Shown here piece by piece: positions 60,606 through 64,000 of a DNA stretch of 64,000 nt (positions are counted from its first letter, which is position 1; every line of letters begins with the position of its first letter). The position numbers and the translations under genes are program-made. The notes below the pieces were generated by a model that made no database searches, was not told where the DNA came from, and saw nothing but the letters and a program-made list of their open reading frames with translations. Where the stretch lies: the NCBI GenBank assembly GCA_002353285.1, contig DEJJ01000034.1, positions 1 through 64,000 on the forward strand, given 5' to 3'. The stretch comes from Porphyromonadaceae bacterium UBA2751 (GTDB taxonomy: Bacteria; Bacteroidota; Bacteroidia; Bacteroidales; Muribaculaceae).

Positions 60606-61253
60606 TTAACTGGTGTGGCGTATTACCATGATCGACAAGTGGTCGGCTACCTTCACGGCCTCCTCGGCGAGTTCTTCCACGTGAAGGGTGAAGTAACGCA
60701 GGTGGAACTTCTGGCTGAGCTTGAAGTTGTCCATCTCATGGAACACTCGGCGCTTTATAGATTGGGCGAGTTTGCTCACTTCTTTTTCAAAGAAATAGAT
60801 GCGATGGGTTTTCTCGCTCACAAAACGTGGTGCCTTGAAGTAGTCGCGAGTGGCCTGGATGGTGCCCTCAACTGCAAGACCAGTGATTTCCACCAGCTTC
60901 AGGAAGTCGATGTTGAGCTCCGACGGGAAGAAAGGAATCTCTATCTCATATTGCCACAAGTTCTTGTAAAGCAGGTTTGTGATCATGTCAAGGCGCTCAA
61001 GAAGCTGCATGATGTCCACCCGCTGGTCGCTCACGAGCGAGTAGGTGAAGAGCTCATTCTCAATGATGCGGCGCAACTCGGTCGTGTTCTCGCGCAGCGT
61101 GGTTATGCTTTCTAAGTTGTCTTCAAACTCCTTTTTGTTTCCCTCAAGATAGTTCTTGATGCCATTCTTGTAGGTGAGCACACACTCGTCGAGCAGGTCA
61201 AGAAAACTGTCGAGGTCACTAATGGTCTTATTTGTTTTTTTTAGTCCAAACAT
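60606..61253 (-). CDS. DUF47 (PhoU-like) family protein
   Basis: 215 aa from the ATG at 61253 (MFGLKKTNK); ten extra upstream codons in frame are less likely. It is all-helical: FLDLLDECVLTYKNGIKNYL, then REIIENELF-like helices (ELRRIIENELFTYSLVSDQR), IMQLLERLDMITNLLYKNLW, and a closing YFTLHVEELAEEAVKVADHL with SIMVIRHTS at the end. DUF47 proteins are PhoU relatives that pair with PiT phosphate permeases and adjust their activity. Here the partner appears to be the PiT-like-LuxR fusion 21 bp downstream. It is the first gene of the unit, behind a consensus promoter and repeated TGTAGTGT sites. Confidence 0.9.
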   Translation of the reverse strand: MFGLKKTNKTISDLDSFLDLLDECVLTYKNGIKNYLEGNKKEFEDNLESITTLRENTTELRRIIENELFTYSLVSDQRVDIMQLLERLDMITNLLYKNLWQYEIEIPFFPSELNIDFLKLVEITGLAVEGTIQATRDYFKAPRFVSEKTHRIYFFEKEVSKLAQSIKRRVFHEMDNFKLSQKFHLRYFTLHVEELAEEAVKVADHLSIMVIRHTS

Positions 61254-61280
61254 GGCATTTAGTTGTTGTGTTACTAAATG

Positions 61281-61312
61281 CAAAAATACAATACAACATT
61301 TAAAAATGCAAA
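61281..61312 (-). promoter_or_regulatory. Bacteroidota-type promoter of the phosphate locus
   Basis: Minus strand: TTTG (61309-61312), 20 nt, TATTTTTG (61281-61288). Full consensus, 28 bp upstream of the DUF47 start, leaving a short leader. Confidence 0.72.
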
Positions 61313-61335
61313 TGCCTTGTGTGTTTTATTTTTCC

Positions 61336-61488
61336 AAGCGTAAATTTTGTGTAGTGTTTTCTTGTTATAAAGTATATTGATATTCAATATATTATAATTT
61401 TGCATGTAGGTGTAAGCGTAAATGACATAAATATGTGTGTAGTGTTTAAGTATTATTTTTGTATCCAAAATTATTTGCGATGTAGTGT
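61336..61488. repeat. repeated sites upstream of the DUF47 promoter
   Basis: AAGCGTAAAT occurs at 61336-61345 and 61414-61423; TGTGTAGTGTTT occurs at 61348-61359 and 61436-61447, in the same order with gaps of 2 and 12 bp. A third TGTAGTGT core lies at 61481-61488. They lie just upstream of the DUF47 promoter, a plausible place for binding of the LuxR-type regulator encoded in the operon. Confidence 0.6.
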
Positions 61489-61503
61489 AATTTTAGTTGC
61501 AAA

Positions 61504-61531
61504 ATGGCCTGGCAGTGAGTTGCCAGGCCAT
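61504..61531 (-). terminator. hairpin terminator
   Basis: 11-bp GC-rich perfect stem (61504-61514 with 61521-61531), 6-nt loop, T-run on the minus strand. It lies 35 bp after the amylase stop. Confidence 0.85.
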
Positions 61532-61566
61532 AAATGAAGGTTGCCATGTGTGAAGCTTTGTGTGAG

Positions 61567-63801
61567 TTATTTCTTAACCATCACGCGGTAGCCTTTGGGT
61601 TCTATCTGGAATGTGCTATTGGCGGTTAGTCTCACGTCGCACTGTGTGGTGCCATTGGCAATTGTGTTGCTGTCGAGCCACTGGCTGTAGTCACCAGCAT
61701 CTATTCCGCTCACAGTGGCTGTGGCATTAACATTGCCCAGGTTCATGATTACGAGCACGGTGTTGTTGCCGCTGGTCTTGCTGTAGGCCATCACATTGCC
61801 GCTATTGCATGGCAGGAATGTTGTGGCCGTGCCGTTGGCAAGGGCCGGCTGAGTGTGGCGCAGTGCCATGAGTGTGGCAATGGTGTTTTGCATCTTGGCA
61901 TCGGTGCTGTTCCAGTTTATCTTTGTGTCGTTGAAGTAGTTGAGTATTTGGTCGTTGCCCACTTCTTGTCCGTTATAGATCAATGGCATGCCATAGATGG
62001 TGAAATTTAGTGCGGTAAAGGCATATTTGTTGGCGCCATACATTTTTTCTAATGTCTTACCGCCATCGTTGTAATTCTGGTCGTGGTTGGTGAGGTAGGT
62101 CATTCGGTCATAGCTCTTGCCCTGGCTTTCGCTTATGAACGACTCGCAGTAGCTCTTGAGGGTAGTGGCGCTGGTGCCATTGGGGCCGAATCGTTCAAGT
62201 TTGCCTCCTTGAAAGTTCCAAGCATAGTCGTAGTTGAAGCCCACGTTGAGCAGTTTGTTGGCATCGTGCACAATGTCGGCCTCGGCCACCATTATTATCT
62301 CTTTTTCGGGAGCATGATTTCGCAGCATGGCTATGGTCGAAGCCCAGTAGCTGCCTGGAATGGCAGGGCTCGACACATAGTCGCAGCGGTAACCATCCAC
62401 TCCAGCTTGGTCAATCCAGTAGCGAAGGCATTCGTTCATGGCCTCGCACAGCGATGGGTTGTCGTAGTTGAGTTGGAAGACGTCGCCGTAGTTGTTGGGA
62501 TGCACCATCTCGCCATTCTGCGTGGTGTAATATTCGGGATGCTCGGTCACCCACATGGCATTGGTGGCAGTGTGGTTAGGAACCCAGTCGAGCACCACTT
62601 TCATCCCTAGTTGGTGGGCACGGTCAACGAAGCTTTTCAGGTCGGCCACGCTGCCATAGCTCGGATTGGTAGCCTTGAAATTGGTGGCAGCGTAGGGGCT
62701 GTTGATGCCTCCGCCGCGGGGATAAATGGGCATGAGCCATACAATGTCGATGCCCAGCTCACGCAGTTCACTCAGGCGATCTCGGGCAGCGGCAAAGGTT
62801 CCTGCTTGTGTAAAGCTGCCCACGTTCATCTCGTAGATGACGCGGTTTTTGGCGCTCAAGGCGGTTGTTCCTGTCACGTCAAGTGGGCGTGATTCGCCTG
62901 GAACCACCAAGTCCCCAGTGGGTTGTGAGCTGGTGTCGGTCACGCTGTAGCTGCCATCGGCGGCCACTCTAATGTAAATGTCTTGGATGTAGCTGAAATT
63001 CTGCATCAGGTCGTGCTGCAGTCCGTTGTTATTGTTGTTGATAATCCAGTTGGTGCCAGCGGTGGTATAGTAGATTTTTGGCAGTTCAAAGACATGCCAT
63101 ATCTCGCCATCTATGGTTTTGGTAGAGGTGTAGTGCTCGCCAGGCCATGACGCGCTCACTGGGGCGGCGTTTTTCCACACGTACAGGCAGTAGTCGCTCC
63201 ATCCCAGGTCGCTGTGCACGTACACCACGGGTGGTGGTGTGCTGTCGTCGTCTATCACGTAGCCATTGCTGTTAACGGTGAGGTAGATGTCGCGCTCGCC
63301 CATGGTGTAGTCGCTCATGAGGTCGAGTTGATGGTTAGTGCCGCCGTTCACGGCAGAGTAGTTGTTGGCAATATAATTCAACGCTTTACCGTAGTAGCCT
63401 TCGCTCAAGTCAAATCGGTAATAGGTCTTACCGTCTTTTCCCACGGTGCCGCTGTGGTGTATGCCAGGCCAGGCGCTGAGGCCTGCGTCGGGCCAGGCAT
63501 AGAGGGCCATGTCGCCCCAGCTCGCGTTGTCGCTGATGTAAATCTTGCCGCGAGTGGGCTCAGGGGTGTAATCGCCTAGCATCACATCATATATTATTGT
63601 CACGTCGGTCGAAGTCACTGCATGGTCTTTGTTGACATCGGCTGTGGCTTGAAAGGTGTAGTCATCGCCTAGAAGCACGTTGTAGACCGCTGTCACATCG
63701 GTCGACGTCACGCTGCCGTCGCAGTTCACATCTCCCACCACTTGGGCTCTCATCATTGCCATCAATGGCAAGAATGACATCAAAAGAATGAATTTTTTCA
63801 T
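61567..63801 (-). CDS. GH13 alpha-amylase with N-terminal dockerin and two starch-binding modules
   Basis: About 744 aa from the ATG at 63801; a GTG three codons upstream is possible. After the signal peptide comes a dockerin (about 21-77; DVNCDGSVTSTD, and a degenerate second loop DVNKDHAVTSTD with His for Gly). Two starch-binding CBM26-like modules follow (about 85-180 KIYISDNASWGDMALYAWPD; about 192-290 VVYVHSDLGWSDYCLYVWKN). The GH13 barrel (about 318-640) has DWVPNH, nucleophile Asp474 in VDGYRCD, acid/base Glu507 in IMVAE and Asp574 in LTNHDQN. A beta-sandwich domain C ends the protein. It should hydrolyse alpha-1,4-glucans extracellularly. It is not linked to a SusCD operon here. The N-terminal dockerin is of the same subtype as that at 46820. 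Confidence 0.93.
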   Translation of the reverse strand: MKKFILLMSFLPLMAMMRAQVVGDVNCDGSVTSTDVTAVYNVLLGDDYTFQATADVNKDHAVTSTDVTIIYDVMLGDYTPEPTRGKIYISDNASWGDMALYAWPDAGLSAWPGIHHSGTVGKDGKTYYRFDLSEGYYGKALNYIANNYSAVNGGTNHQLDLMSDYTMGERDIYLTVNSNGYVIDDDSTPPPVVYVHSDLGWSDYCLYVWKNAAPVSASWPGEHYTSTKTIDGEIWHVFELPKIYYTTAGTNWIINNNNNGLQHDLMQNFSYIQDIYIRVAADGSYSVTDTSSQPTGDLVVPGESRPLDVTGTTALSAKNRVIYEMNVGSFTQAGTFAAARDRLSELRELGIDIVWLMPIYPRGGGINSPYAATNFKATNPSYGSVADLKSFVDRAHQLGMKVVLDWVPNHTATNAMWVTEHPEYYTTQNGEMVHPNNYGDVFQLNYDNPSLCEAMNECLRYWIDQAGVDGYRCDYVSSPAIPGSYWASTIAMLRNHAPEKEIIMVAEADIVHDANKLLNVGFNYDYAWNFQGGKLERFGPNGTSATTLKSYCESFISESQGKSYDRMTYLTNHDQNYNDGGKTLEKMYGANKYAFTALNFTIYGMPLIYNGQEVGNDQILNYFNDTKINWNSTDAKMQNTIATLMALRHTQPALANGTATTFLPCNSGNVMAYSKTSGNNTVLVIMNLGNVNATATVSGIDAGDYSQWLDSNTIANGTTQCDVRLTANSTFQIEPKGYRVMVKK

Positions 63802-64000
63802 GTTTTTCACTATTAATAATAGGTGTTTGTAATGTCTCGCTTGGTTATTAAGCGTGTAAAAGTACCTATATTATTCCATTCAACCAATTTCTGACACCAA
63901 TTTTTTAGATGTTGTTCTTTAAATATAATCAAGGTACTCTTCGCACACGTTGTAAAAATGTTAATTTTTATTGCTCAGTTTTGATAATTAATAAATATTA

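Larger units (their letters stand above)
61254..61566. other. 313-bp gene-less stretch between the DUF47 and amylase genes
   Basis: AT-rich. It holds the DUF47 promoter (61281-61312), a repeated block pair in 61336-61447 with a third TGTAGTGT at 61481-61488, and the amylase terminator (61504-61531). I see no coding region. Confidence 0.75.

Overview
The window comes from a Bacteroidales genome, most likely a gut Muribaculaceae- or Prevotellaceae-like organism. The evidence is a SusC/SusD outer-membrane pair, a DUF3943 gene in an efflux operon, an OprO/P-type porin, a T9SS-like C-terminal tail, a LuxR-type HTH of Bacteroidota style, and several promoters of the Bacteroidota form (-33 TTTG, about 20 bp, -7 TAnnTTTG). 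I find 33 genes, 30 of them on the minus strand. I see no rRNA, tRNA, CRISPR array, transposase or integrase. Most transcription units end in a clear hairpin.

Layout. 0-13.7 kb and 21.4-32.7 kb hold a secreted-protein island: three C10 (streptopain-like) cysteine peptidases, two S8 (subtilisin-like) peptidases, a peptidase-less relative, two BspA-like surface proteins and an internally deleted C10 gene reduced to its propeptide. 13.8-21.3 kb is a four-gene RND efflux operon (adaptor, pump, TolC, DUF3943) divergent from an AraC regulator, with repeated TTGACG sites between them. 32.9-46.4 kb is a SusC/SusD locus with two lipoproteins, two paralogous dockerin proteins and a phosphodiester-glycosidase-like protein. 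46.8-51.6 kb holds a beta-helix carbohydrate-binding protein and a divergent 947-aa-frame protein with a T9SS-like tail. 51.8-61.3 kb looks like a phosphate/triphosphate locus: DUF47 (PhoU-like), a PiT-like membrane domain fused to a LuxR HTH, an OprO/P porin, a lamin-tail lipoprotein, two CYTH-type proteins, an SLC13 permease and an unknown membrane protein/lipoprotein pair. A GH13 alpha-amylase closes the window.

The unifying feature is a dockerin-like tandem calcium-loop domain on 14 of the 33 products. It is C-terminal on 12 (one only a half domain) and N-terminal on two. No cohesin is recognisable here. The peptidases share one interchangeable C-terminal chassis: two beta-sandwich repeats, an unnamed module of about 185 residues, an FN3 domain apparently interrupted by a jelly-roll-like insert, then the dockerin. 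My inference is a cell-surface or extracellular assembly of peptidases and binding proteins, with the SusC/SusD pair possibly importing the products. The other notable candidate is the DUF47 plus PiT-LuxR pair, which may be a membrane phosphate sensor that regulates transcription directly.
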